A stretch of DNA of 64,000 bases from Diadema setosum (lineage: Eukaryota > Echinodermata > Echinoidea > Diadematoida > Diadematidae), in assembly GCA_033980235.1 (NCBI GenBank), contig CM067065.1:21518837-21582836 (forward strand), written 5' to 3'. The notes beneath the pieces were generated by a model. The model had not been told where the DNA came from. It worked only from the letters and a program-made list of their open reading frames with translations, and searched no databases. Of the stretch, positions 1-10,166 are shown piece after piece (within the stretch, counting starts at the first letter, position 1; each line of letters begins with the position of its first letter). Both the position numbers and the translations under genes were made by a program.

Positions 1-228
1 AACATGTTCACTTCATGTGCAACCAAACTTGGATCATAAATGCATGATAGCAACCTTCATGTTGTCACGAACTTTGAGGTCACATGACAAAGTCAAGGTC
101 ATTTGAGGTCAAATTGATATAAATCTATTTTGCGAGATCAGCCGGTTTGAGAACCGTCGTGTATTTATAACCAGCCTGAAGAATAGCACACATATTGTGC
201 TAAAACAATGCATGGAAAGTACATTGCT
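1..228. other. Unannotated AT-rich start of window
   Basis: No coding segment, RNA gene or repeat that I can name is visible here. The stretch ends at the TTAA target of the first MITE. It may be intron or upstream sequence of the SWIM gene, since the exon at 990 needs upstream exons that lie outside the window or are too short to see. Confidence 0.4.
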
Positions 229-232
229 TTAA

Positions 233-841
233 AGGGCCCCTGCAACCCAATTCAAGTCGACTCCTATTGATGCACAATGTTGAAAACAACTACTGTGTTG
301 CTATTTAAGTACCCAAATATATTTTATAGATTTTCAAACAATTGTGTAATAATTTGTTCACCATGCTAAGATCCATCCCTTTGATAACTGAAGAGCTGCA
401 GATCTCATTCCTGCAGTGATATCATCATAAAAGGTCTGTAAACAGTCTTAACACAAGATGTGCAATCTACTGCTATGTCAGACATGCTGTAGCATCACCA
501 GCGAAAGAAAGACAATGTAAATTAAGGTGTTAAGTGACTATTGAATGAAAGAATGGAATTTTATTGTGAGTTTGCTGTTAATGAGCTGTTGGAAGTTACA
601 TGTCACTGTCTATTGTAGAATGATATTGAAGCTGACTATGACTGACAGATGACGTCACTACAAGAATAAGATCTGGAGCTCTTTTTCCAAGTTGCTAACC
701 TTAGCAAGTTGAAAAAAAAATATTTCAAAAATTATTCTAAAATCTATGAAACATATTTGGATGCTTAAATAGTAACATCTAAATTGTATTCAGCACTGAA
801 AATCAATAGGAATCAACTTGAATTTGGGTTGCAGGGGCCCT
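233..841. mobile_element. Kolobok-like MITE, 609 bp, TTAA target
   Basis: The ends are inverted copies of each other over about 45 bp, beginning AGGGCCCCTGCAACCC and continuing through a shared CCTATTGAT. Both ends abut TTAA (229-232 and 842-845), which reads as the target duplication. There is no coding capacity. A TTAA duplication with ends starting AGGG fits the Kolobok superfamily; piggyBac and Sola2 also use TTAA, so the family is an inference. It lies just upstream of the SWIM exon. Confidence 0.75.
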
Positions 842-989
842 TTAAATAAATGTGCAAAAACAAAAAAAGGAGAGAAAGAGAAAGAGGCAGAAAAGAGGCA
901 GAAACGAAAAGGGGGAGGGAGAGAATGATATGCATGAGATTAGGGTGATACATGTAATTATGTTTTCCCTTTGTTCTGTTTTGAATCAG

Positions 990-1206
990 GTCGGTGATAC
1001 AGAGTTTGAGGTGAAGAGCCAGGCAGCAAGTGATGTGACATATCACGTTAACACAGGCATGGGAATCTGTACATGTCCTGTGGGTAAAACAGGCGGTCCG
1101 TGTAAGCATCAGGCTATTGTGGCAAAGATCTATGGCGCAGCTTCCCTCAACTTTCTACCCACCTTGTCAGCAGAATCACGATTTCTCTACTTCAGGATCT
1201 CTACAG
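990..1206 (+). CDS. SWIM zinc-finger protein, internal exon with the SWIM motif
   Basis: This exon encodes about 72 residues. A SWIM zinc-binding motif is visible as CTCPVGKTGGPCKHQ, which gives the CxCx(n)CxH pattern; SWIM domains are known from MULE transposases and from ZSWIM-type host proteins, where they bind DNA or protein. The left border is an AG acceptor after a T-rich stretch (TTTTGAATCAG). The right border is a CAG|GT donor at 1206/1207. The exon ends one base into a codon, and the next supported exon at 2429 starts with the remaining two bases, so the phases agree. The reading frame is open upstream into the intron, so the acceptor rather than a methionine sets the start. The protein could be a host gene or a domesticated or decayed MULE; the MULE catalytic core is not in the window. 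Confidence 0.7.
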
Positions 1207-2428
1207 GTACACTTTGAGATTTGACTTTTGACCGCAGAATGTGATCATTGCAATATAAATATATAGTTACCTATAAGTATGTGAAACCAAGACATACTGA
1301 AAGAAGTATTGCCACTACTATTACTACTTATAATATTATTAATATCAATAATCAATAATGACATTAGCAATGGTAATTTCGTACTGAAAATAAAACAATA
1401 ATGAGGGAATTAATGATGGTAATGATATTTACAATTCTTTAAAGAATACAACATGAAATAAAACTATTGCTAGTAAAGTGGTGTTATTTCACTAATTTTC
1501 TGATATTTTCTTCAGATTTAAAGTCATTCTTTCTGAAAAACTTGTACTCTGATGACAATAATTTTATTCTTAGCATATGGAAAAAACATGCAAGAGTAAA
1601 TTGTGTATGGTATTTACTTTGAGAATAAAAAAAAAAACTATCAAACAAAAAATTGGGGAAATACAGACTTAAACCACGGAAAATGGTCCTTAGTCATGAT
1701 GATCTTTGATTCTGGTTGAGGGAAGCCAACACCTAGCATTCCTGCAATAAGGATTTGATAAAAATTGAAGTTTCATAAACCCTGAAAGGATTTATCTGAA
1801 GGGCTCACATGTAATTCATCTCTTTCCCATTCTTATTTCACATGTTTGAATTATGTTCTCTTGAAGGTCTGAGCTAACCCTGCAGCTCAATGAAAATGTA
1901 GTGTATTCAAATAACATTGGGGCAGTGGTTCTTTCAGTCATTGCAGATGGTAATTGCCGTAACAATATTATACTGTAGCTCATATCATAGACTCGACATC
2001 TATAATTTGGTTAACTTCCCTAATCAATTCCAATCTCTAATTAAACCTGAATATGCAATATACCTGTATTATATATCTGCGCACATAGATCAAGTATCTG
2101 TTTATTTGTTGTTGTTGTTGTTGTTGTTGACACAATGTACCTGTCCCTAATGTAATATGGGGCTAATTACATCTTCTAAATCATATATGAAAGTAATACA
2201 AGAAGTTGGTTGTTTTAGGAGCTTGGAAACTTTCTAAAGTCATTCAATATCATGAAGCATTATTCAAACATTTACTGATTTTAAAGGAGGGTTCAATAAC
2301 CGAAGTTACTGCAGGTCTTTCTTGTCAGTTCTTTTGGCATTCCCCGTGATCTTTGCAATAATGAATATCTTATTCTCAAAATTTCTTGACTGGATTTTTC
2401 TTTCTTGTCACTTTTCATTTATTTAAAG
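1207..2428 (+). other. Intron of the SWIM gene, 1222 bp
   Basis: The interval runs from a GT donor (GTACAC) to an AAAG acceptor after a T-rich tract (CTTTTCATTTATTTAAAG). It interrupts the reading frame after codon position 1 on both sides, which supports it as one intron. The inside is AT-rich with a short (GTT)n run near 2105-2130 and no further exon that I can support. Confidence 0.6.
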
Positions 2429-2840
2429 GTAACGACAACTTCGACCAATCCTGGTTCCAGCCACTTCAAGCAGGTACAGTGGAACCACAAAGTGACAGCC
2501 ATGCTGCATCAGAACCAATTACCCTACCAGTTGATCCTGAAGAATTGCAACATAGTGATGTCCAGCCCTCTGAAGCTCCTTTTCCAGCATTGCACCAAGT
2601 TAGCAATCTCCACAATGAAGACAACGCTCAAGTCCGACTTGAAAAATTGGAACACAAACTAGATGCCTTTGTTGCACAAGTTAAGAATGAATTGCGGTCA
2701 GATTTCGATGTGTGTGAACAACCAGTTAATTCTTTCCTCATTAGGTATGACAGCTTAAAAACCCAAAGTTCTCGACTTTCAGCTTTTTGCACTTTTGGTA
2801 GCCGGTCTGGTGCATCAGCTCTTGCATCAAAAAAGCTTAA
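2429..2840 (+). pseudogene. SWIM gene last exon, left part, interrupted by a foldback insertion
   Basis: The open frame encodes an acidic, proline- and glutamate-rich linker, then a charged segment (around residues 70-95 of the exon) that could form a coiled coil, then a conserved-looking stretch ending in SGASALASKKL. At 2837-2840 the coding sequence reaches a TTAA and runs into the arm of a 1.0 kb inverted-repeat element. The frame stays open by chance into the insertion and stops at about 2929. The true continuation resumes at 3868. If the insertion is not spliced out, the protein loses its conserved C-terminal tail, so this allele is probably broken. I call it a pseudogene only in that sense. 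Confidence 0.6.
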
Positions 2841-3863
2841 AGATAATAAAAAGTGTTGGTACCTCAAAAGTGTCCTTGAATTTCCTTGTCTTAGTTTGTG
2901 TTTCAGGTTAAAGTACCTTTCATATAACTAACACTGTGAGACTTACTCGCCCCAAAGTGCTCTCATGTCTTAGTAATCATGCAATTAACTGCGACCAGCA
3001 GCCCCATACGCATAGCGACCAGCAGTCCCATACGCATAGCGTAATCGGGCTTCGCATTGTAGCATTCAGGATCATGACAGATTTAGTATCGCAGGGTAAC
3101 TGTCAACTTAAAATCCCATAAATTCCTCAATTTGAAGACTTACCAATTAAGTTGAAGTATTGAAAACAGGCTTCGGGCAACGTTTGGTTCTGCCTATAGT
3201 CCCTTTCTGTTCGAATTGATGACTGAATGTGACTCGGTCGACAGGACCTCAGGAGAGCTACATACAGTACACTGAATACTACAGCCAGTGCATGCGAACA
3301 CATCACATGCACACAAATTTCAAATCCATGAACGGATAAGATGTTTGTGTGCGCATGCGCTGGCCATGGTATCCAGTGTATGTAGCTCTCCCAAGGTCCT
3401 CTCGACCGAGTCACATTCAGTCATCAATTCGAACAGAAAGGGACTATTGGCAGAACCAAACGTTGGTCGAAGCCTGTTTTCAATACTTCAACTTAATTGG
3501 TAAGTCTTCAAATCGAAGAAATGTTTGGATTTTAAGTTGACATTTACCCGCGATACTAATTCTGTCACGATCCTGAATGCTACAAGGCGAAGCCCCATTA
3601 CGCTATGCGTATGGGGCTGCTGGTCGCAGTTAGCTATGCTTACAATGGGCTGCACGCTGCTGGTCACAGTCAGTGGTTTCGTACAATATTTATCGACGCT
3701 GTACAGCGTCGGTTCTGGTACGAAACCATTATTGCATGATTACTAAGACAAGAGAGTACTTTGGGGCGAGTTATTCTCACAGACAACGTACGTTAACCTG
3801 AAACATAAACCAAGACAAGGAAATTCAGGGAAGCTTTTGAGGTACCAAAACATTTTATTATCT
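2841..3863. mobile_element. Foldback element, 1023 bp, TTAA target, inside an exon
   Basis: Almost the whole element is an inverted repeat. The left arm (from AGATAATAAAA at 2841) pairs with the right arm (ending TTTTATTATCT at 3863), and the homology continues to a centre near 3310-3330; the matching blocks around 2940-3010 and 3600-3780 and around 3130-3260 and 3390-3510 are plain. TTAA flanks both ends (2837-2840 and 3864-3867). Removing the element with one TTAA brings the SWIM exon back into frame. There is no transposase. A Kolobok-like or other TTAA-using transposase in trans is the likely mover. Confidence 0.8.
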
Positions 3864-3867
3864 TTAA

Positions 3868-4144
3868 GGCAAAGTCAAAGCGCATTGCATTGTTGTCAAG
3901 CACACAAATTGGAGTACAGCTTACAGCAGTGGCTAGACGACGCATGTCACTTGGTGGTAGGCGTAGATTATATGCAGGAAGACCTCCTAAGTCAAGCTAC
4001 AGTGCTGAGCACTGCTATGTTAAAGGGAAGAAACTAAACAACTCAATGTACCAAGCAGGAAGACAGCGTGTGAGTGCACCCCATTCCTTATCGCACTGTG
4101 TCCAAATTAACTCAAGTTTAGGCACCACACACAGTGCAAAGTAA
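3868..4144 (+). pseudogene. SWIM gene last exon, C-terminal tail to the stop codon
   Basis: This is the continuation of the exon after the foldback. It is in frame with 2429-2840 once one TTAA is counted. It encodes a basic, arginine-rich tail with VQLTAVARRRMSLGGRRR, a GRPPK segment and a C-terminal HSLSHCVQ...SLGTTHSAK block, ending at TAA (4142-4144). Tails of this type (Q-x-T-x-x-x-RRR, then GRP, then an HSL block) are, as I remember the family, common at the ends of invertebrate SWIM-domain proteins; that is recollection, not a search. It supports a real protein family rather than chance coding. Confidence 0.6.
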
Positions 4145-4601
4145 ACATTCTTGAATTAAAGTGAAGATGAATGAGTATATGAACTCATTTCATGTGAATG
4201 GGGAGCTACCGCATATTTTGATTAACATACTTCAAACATGATAACAAAATAAGGACTATAACTCAGACTAATACTTTTTTTTTGTAGTACAAAAAAGTCA
4301 TTTTTAAATTTAACATCAGAAACTTTTACACATAAAGCAAACCTCCAAATGTTATAGTTTCAGAGATTGTCTTCAATCATATTTTCTTTAGTTGAAGATG
4401 ATTATCAATTCAACATTTTAAGCTTGTAAAAGGGACAATCTTAAAGGCCTAGCTCTGAGGATCAATTGTAAAATTTTAGATCCCAGTACATTCTCATTAA
4501 GGGTTGGAAAACAAAAATGTAACAATGGCTTTTCTTTTATTCTCTTTGTTTTCTAAAGGCGCCGTCCCAACGCTTTAAGGGAAAATCCATTCATTTTCCC
4601 C
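4145..4601. other. Probable 3' UTR and flank of the SWIM gene
   Basis: AT-rich sequence after the stop codon. AATTAAAGTG near 4153 and several A-rich patches are seen, but no clear AATAAA signal that I would assign. No coding signal. Confidence 0.35.
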
Positions 4602-4605
4602 TTAA

Positions 4606-4987
4606 AGGGATGGTACAGTATTGGTGGAGATGAAAATTGGGCTCTAACTTTTTTGCGAGATACCATGAAAACACTAATGAAATAATACAGAGCATACCAT
4701 TTTAAGAGGAATTCAAAGTTTATTTGATGAAAATCGGTTTCGGAATAGCTGAAACATCCAAAAACAAAATAAAACAAAACGATTATAATAAAATGTGTGT
4801 CCCACACTTTATTAGGATCACTCTGTTTTGGATATGTCAGCCATTTCAAAACCAATTTTCATCAAATAAACGTTGAAATCCTCATGGAATTACATGCTCT
4901 TTCATACTTTATGTCAAGTTTCTCACTATCTCACCAAAAAATGATATAAACCTGAAGTGAGGTCGCAACCAAAACTATACGATCCCT
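4606..4987. mobile_element. Kolobok-like MITE, 382 bp, TTAA target
   Basis: The ends are inverted: AGGGATGGTACAGTATTGGT on the left against AGGGATCGTATAGTTTTGGT read from the right. TTAA flanks both (4602-4605 and 4988-4991). Inner arms are also palindromic, with TTTATTTGATGAAAAT on the left and ATTTTCATCAAATAAA on the right, so the element folds on itself. No coding capacity. Confidence 0.78.
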
Positions 4988-4991
4988 TTAA

Positions 4992-5814
4992 ACTTTGCAG
5001 TATTGCTAAAAAAAAATGATAATATCCTAGTTTTAAATTATGATCTGTCATTTTAAATTGGAATGCAAACTTATTGTAAACTAGTGTGAATATCACCTCC
5101 ACACTTGAGTCATTGAAGTTGACCGTCTTGTTAATAGAAAGGTCTTTGTTCTTGGGCCATGTGGTTTTGCCCTCCTCAGTGAAATTGTTACTTGCAGTAG
5201 AAACTGCAGATATATAAGCTCAATAGCTAAGATTCCAACTACCAGTTAATGGCTGAAAGAGTCAGAGTGCCCAGTCTGTTTTCCAACTCGGAGCTAAAGG
5301 GTTAAATTAGGAAAAGGGACCAACTCCAAAATACAACACTCTCTAGGTTCCGTTACTATAACTACCAGACCGAGTCCCATGCAGTGTAACATGGAAATCT
5401 AAAAGAGATTATCTTGGAAATTTTTATATAGTTTCCTGCTCTTACACTCGAGTTGCAATACATGTACTATATCATTGCAAGGATATTGCACTAGAGCTGG
5501 CAAGGGAAAAGGAATTGACCTTGTCTATTTAATGTGTACATGATTATGTGTTGAAATTACTTGAATCTTTATTCCTCCTTGCAAGGTATTTTCATGAAGA
5601 GTAATAAGTTATATATTAATTGCTAATGAATGATCTTGAATATGACATAATACTGCATGTGTATATCAGTTTTTGAGAAATGAGCAACAAGCAAACATTC
5701 ATTTGTTTTTAAATCAAGTGAACCTAAACAAGGCAATTGACTAACCAATAATAAGACTAATAATGATAACAATAATAATAATAACAATAATTTTTTAACA
5801 AATATAACAATTTC

Positions 5815-5855
<41 letters not shown>

Positions 5856-6214
5856 TATGTGATAATAATGTTGATAGTAATAATGACAAAATATCAATCA
5901 AACAATTAAGCGTGATCATCGTAATACGAATTAAAACAATATTAATAATCATATACATTGATTACAAGAGGAAATAAACATAGTAAAGTAATATCTAATG
6001 GCAATGACAACAGAGAAATAATGATAGATTAGTAATTGCGTCATTTAGATGGGTAAACAGTGTGCTGATTATCTATTGTTGTTGTATAAAACTTGAAAAA
6101 AAAGCTGTTAGAAGAGTATATGAGGAAGATTTTTTCTTAATTATTGTATATACCTGCATGCCAATACTGATAGATTAGATAACTTAGTGCATGCATGATT
6201 ATGCATTTAAGACC
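4992..6214. repeat. AT-rich spacer with an (AAT)n microsatellite
   Basis: The only structure I can name is a run of AAT triplets at about 5814-5853, with degenerate AAT/ACA triplets around 5756-5800. The rest has no coding or element signal. Confidence 0.6.
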
Positions 6215-6218
6215 TTAA

Positions 6219-6791
6219 AGGACCAGTTCTTCTTCATAAACATAAGGATTGAGAGAATGTAGCAATATTAGTAGAACACATCATTGAAAGTTTGAGGAAA
6301 ATCGGACAATCCGTTCAAAAGTTATGAACTTTTGAAGTTTTTGTGCAGTAACCGCTGGATGAGAAGACTACTGCAGTGTATGAATAACTTAGATGTCACA
6401 TGCGTACAACAATATAAGGAAAATATAAAGAGAAATTCACAAAATTTCATCTTTTAAAAAAAAGTGCACATTCCCTTGACTCGTTACTGACATATGTTAT
6501 GGGTAATGTTATTTCCATTGCCTTTAGAAAGAGGCAAGTCAAGTGCTCTTTTATTATGCAAAAAAAAAAGTGAAAATATGTTGAATTTTCTTTACATTTT
6601 CTTTATACTGTTGTACTCATATGACATCATGAGCCTTAGTAGTCTCCTCATCCAGCGGTTCCAACACAAAAGTTTTACAAATTTATAACTTTTGAATCGA
6701 TTGTCCAATTTTCCTCAAACTTTCACTGATGTGTTCTACTAATATTGTTGCATTCTCTTAATCATTATGTTAATGAAGGTGAACTTGTCCT
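6219..6791. mobile_element. Kolobok-like MITE with long inverted repeats, 573 bp
   Basis: The two ends pair over about 180 bp. Each starts AGGAC(C/A)AGTTC and continues through TTGAGGAAAAT and an ACCGCTGGATGAG block. TTAA lies at both borders (6215-6218 and 6792-6795). The central 200 bp is unique and non-coding. The TTAA duplication and AGG start match the two other MITEs in this half of the window, although the sequences differ. Confidence 0.8.
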
Positions 6792-7077
6792 TTAACTTCT
6801 TATCCTATGATGTATTCATTTTGTTATTGAAGCATGATTTATTTGTCTGATACTATTTTATCAAGAAAAGATCATTCACTTCATGGATGCCCACAAATGC
6901 ACTGTCAACGTTGCACAAATTAATGACTTATCTTCTCTTTATTTATTGTTTCAGCTTCCATGCCTCCATTTACTGACATGGGGTGATAATTTCAATTTAT
7001 ATAGTGTGCTCTAATAGCTTATTTTGATATAAATTTACTAGATAACAATTAATCCCCAAAGTAGATAGTTGCTGAGT

Positions 7078-7770
7078 ACAATGAGATAACAGAAGAAGAG
7101 AAGTGAAGAGAGAGAGAGAGAAGAGAAGAAAAGAGAAGTTGGAGATTAAAGAAGAGTAAAGGGGAGAAAAGACGTGAGAGGAGAAGAGAAGTGAAAAGAA
7201 GAGAAAAAAAGTGAAGAGAAGATCGAGATGAAAAAATAATGGGCCAACATATGCTTGTATATATGCGTCTGTTGGTGTGTGTGACTAAGCTAGGTGTATG
7301 TGTGTTTGTACATTTTTGAAATATTCTCCACAAATGAAAATTCTATGCATGAAGATAAAACAAAAAAAAAAATAGAACTCTACATTCACTCTTTAATCGT
7401 TAATTGAAGCCACTGCATGGTTAAGCATTACTTAGTTTGATAAATGTTTAACTTGGAAAAAAAAATCTAAAAGTGACAGAGCTGCCTGACATGTCTAATT
7501 ATGATCACATGGATGAAAAACAACCAATATTCACTATCAAGATATCTATAACAATTGTATTTAATGATGGTTCCCATTATAATCATAATACAGAAGTCTA
7601 TGGGGTGATATTTCAAGTTATAGTCCTCTCTTTTATCTCGTCACTTCTCCTTCTTTGCCTTTTGTTATATTCTCTCTCTCTCTCTCCCTCCCTCTCTCTC
7701 AATTTTCTTCTCTTCTCTTCTATCCTCTTCTCAGTCTTTCCTTCACTTCTCTTCTTTGCTGTAGCTGTCT
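7078..7770. repeat. GA-rich tract followed by a CT-rich tract
   Basis: A purine tract at about 7081-7220 (GAGA and GAAGAGAAG runs) is followed by a pyrimidine tract at about 7665-7755 (CTCTCT and TTCTCTTCTC runs). The two are roughly reverse complements and could pair. Long open frames here are low-complexity shadows of the tracts. Confidence 0.7.
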
Positions 7771-8199
7771 GAGTCGAACTCGAGGTTGCTCATCACGCAT
7801 CAAAGTATTGTACGCCCATACGTATACACAATAACTACTACTGTCACTGTATATGGCTGTACGCTAGCGCTTCGTTTCTGACTGACCATGACCTTTTAGT
7901 TTTGTGACCTCGTTTATGTTGTGTAAGCCGATTGCATGTGTTAAATACATACACTGGATGCACGTTGCGTATTGTACGTTGCATTATGTGACGTTCTCTG
8001 CATGTACTTAGCTGATGTACATGTGCCTGACTCGAATAACTAAATTCTGCATTTTTAACAAAACGACTGACTCACATCTATCTCGAAAGTTTGTAAGCCA
8101 ATCAGGAGCGTCGATTTCTGGCTAGTGACTTTCCCATCCTGGGAAAAAAAAAATATCGCGCACTGGATGACGAGGCGGTAGGCTCACCCCTCGTGCTAA
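7771..8199. promoter_or_regulatory. CpG-containing, promoter-like stretch
   Basis: The base composition becomes richer in CpG than the surroundings. A CCAAT-type box is visible in AAGCCAATCAGGAG near 8095. No start codon followed by a convincing protein is seen downstream, so a promoter role is only suggested by composition and this box. Confidence 0.3.
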
Positions 8200-8659
8200 C
8201 ACGCTAGCCAACGAGCAACCGAGGAGCAGCCAAAATCCAGTGCGTACTCGCGTAAAAGTTCAGAAGTTCGCGTAATACGCGCTGTAGAAATGTATACTTA
8301 GTATGCAAAGTCCGCCATTACTAAGTGGGTACAATGGCGGCCCCCATGAAATCACTGACTCCATTGTACAGTCCGCCCTCCAGTGGTGGGGAGGAGAAAA
8401 ATCTCTTTGGTCTGGTAGTCGCACGCCAGCACGCTAGCCAACGAGCAACCGAGGAGCAGCCAAAATCCAGTGCGTACTCTCGTAAAAGTTCAGAAGTTCG
8501 CGTAATACGCGCTGTAGAAATGTATACTTAGTATGCAAAGTCCGCCATTACTAAGTGGGTACGATGGCGGCCCCCATGAAATCACTGACTCCATTGTACA
8601 GTCCGCCCTCCAGTGGTGGGGAGGAGAAAAATCTCTTTGGTCTGGTAGTCGCACGCCAC
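8200..8659. repeat. Two tandem copies of a 230-bp unit
   Basis: The unit from CACGCTAGCCAACGAGC at 8200 to 8429 is repeated from 8430 to 8659 with very few differences. Each unit contains ACAATGGCGGC or ACGATGGCGGC, a YY1-like core, and the short frame MGTMAAPMKSLTPLYSPPSS that opens at a non-ATG codon. Near-identity of the copies implies a recent duplication. Whether the unit is a promoter or part of a longer satellite cannot be told here. Confidence 0.85.
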
Positions 8660-8718
8660 CGCTCTCACCTGCTCAGCAGCATGCAGTGCGCTGACTGGTG
8701 TGTGTATGTTTGTGAGTA

Positions 8719-8750
<32 letters not shown>

Positions 8751-9500
8751 AACTCTGCACGAGCAAAAAAAAAAAAAAAAAAACAAAAACACAACCCCCC
8801 CCAAAAAAAAAAAAATCCGACCAGTAGTTTAAACTCTGCACCGCAAAGCTAGAAACCGCTTATCAGTAGTTTCAAACATCTGATCAGTAGTTGTATCTCT
8901 GCACGCACAGCTTTAAGTCGGACGATCGTCACCACTAATGGTTTGTTATTTCGTAATCTCCCGAACGACCGAAGTTTGTGGATGCAATTGCACAATGCCA
9001 GACTCGGTGCTATATCCATAAACGTGTGGGAAAATGCTGCCAATGAGACACGTGTGTGTGTGTGTGTGTGCGTGTGTGTGTACGCATCATACACAAACAT
9101 TGTGACCGCGAGCTGCGGTAAGTGGAGAGATACCAGAAGACGCGTGGCTCTTTTGGCCTCTCTTTATGCTCATGCGCACTGAGAGTGTGCGTCCATTCGT
9201 AAGCTTTCGTGGCTCGGGCAGCCATTTGGGGTCAGGAGATTTGTAGTCTATAGTGTTTTCGCTGACCCATTGAGCCAGCGCTATTCTCATTCGGTGTCAC
9301 TACATTCGGTACAGAATGGGGGAGGCAGCGTGTTGAGTTCGTCTCCGTGCCGCACAAACCACTCGTCACGATTGTAAGGCTTTGAAACCCCTGATCAGAA
9401 TAGGTTTAAACCTTTGATCAGTAGTTTTATCTTTGCGAGCACAGCTCGTAACCGCTGATCAGTAGTTGATACCCTGCACGCGCGAAGAATTGTCAATTTT
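8660..9500. repeat. Microsatellites and dispersed GATCAGTAGTT repeats
   Basis: A (GT)n run lies at about 8718-8744, poly-A runs at about 8766-8815, and another (GT)n at about 9053-9080. The word (G/T)ATCAGTAGTT recurs at about 8866, 8881, 9417 and 9458, with a diverged copy at about 8820, each followed 5-15 bases later by a CTCTGCACG- or TTTGCGAGC-like word. This is a degenerate repeat of roughly 40-45 bp split by unrelated sequence. Confidence 0.55.
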
Positions 9501-10160
9501 CGAGAAAACGGGACACTTTACAACCGTGGACAGGATATCATGATGAGCTTGAGGCCACTGTTTCTCCTTGCTTCAATTCAGCCTCCTCCCCTCCCCCTCC
9601 CGTTTGCAGTTGGTCGTGAATGAGGCTACTACATATATGCCCATATGCCCTGCAGGATGTGCTGCAGCTTCTCCAGAGTGGTGCATGTAATGCTTGGCGC
9701 AGATTCCTTTACGATGAACAAGGGTTTCTGCCTGCAACCACCCCCACACACAACCTTTCGCGTTATCATAGTAGGGGATAAGATAAACCGCTTGATTCTT
9801 GCGAGCGTATGATGAATTTATTAGGAGATTTTGCCTCGCTTTCATTTTCTCCTTGTTTTTGGAGAAGAGGAAGAAATGTACTCGTATTTCGGATTTAACT
9901 TTGTCATACAGAAGTATCATTCCTGCTTAATGACGAAATAAAACTGAAGACATGTCCTTTATTTTCTACTCTGTAGACCCTGAAAATTCGACCCAATCCA
10001 TAGTGTTTGTGTTCGCTCTCTCTCTCTCTCGCTTTCTCTCTCCCTCACTCACTCTCACTCTTTATCTCGTTATCCCTACACGTAAACATGATTGTCTAGT
10101 TGAATGACCGATAGGTAATATACATGAAACAACGTGGAAATGCATTTCTAATGTGACACC
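9501..10160. other. Unannotated spacer with a CT microsatellite
   Basis: A 115-codon open frame on the minus strand (9573-9920) has no motif I recognise, and I do not call it a gene. A (CT)n run lies at about 10016-10032. This stretch might include the 3' end or an LTR of the Gypsy element that follows, but no LTR pair could be recognised. Confidence 0.35.
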
Positions 10161-10166
10161 CAACAA

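Noticed and set aside
813..1109. 98-codon minus-strand frame over the SWIM exon
   Set aside because: It is the antisense shadow of a purine-rich stretch and of the SWIM exon, with low-complexity leucine/serine runs and no motif.
7049..7333. 94-codon minus-strand frame
   Set aside because: It is the translation of a GA/CT simple-repeat tract.
8200..8659. CRISPR-like repeat array
   Set aside because: Only two 230-bp units and no short repeat/spacer pattern; the organism is a eukaryote.
9573..9920. 115-codon minus-strand frame
   Set aside because: No recognisable domain, no splice support, and it lies in unassigned sequence; length alone is not enough.
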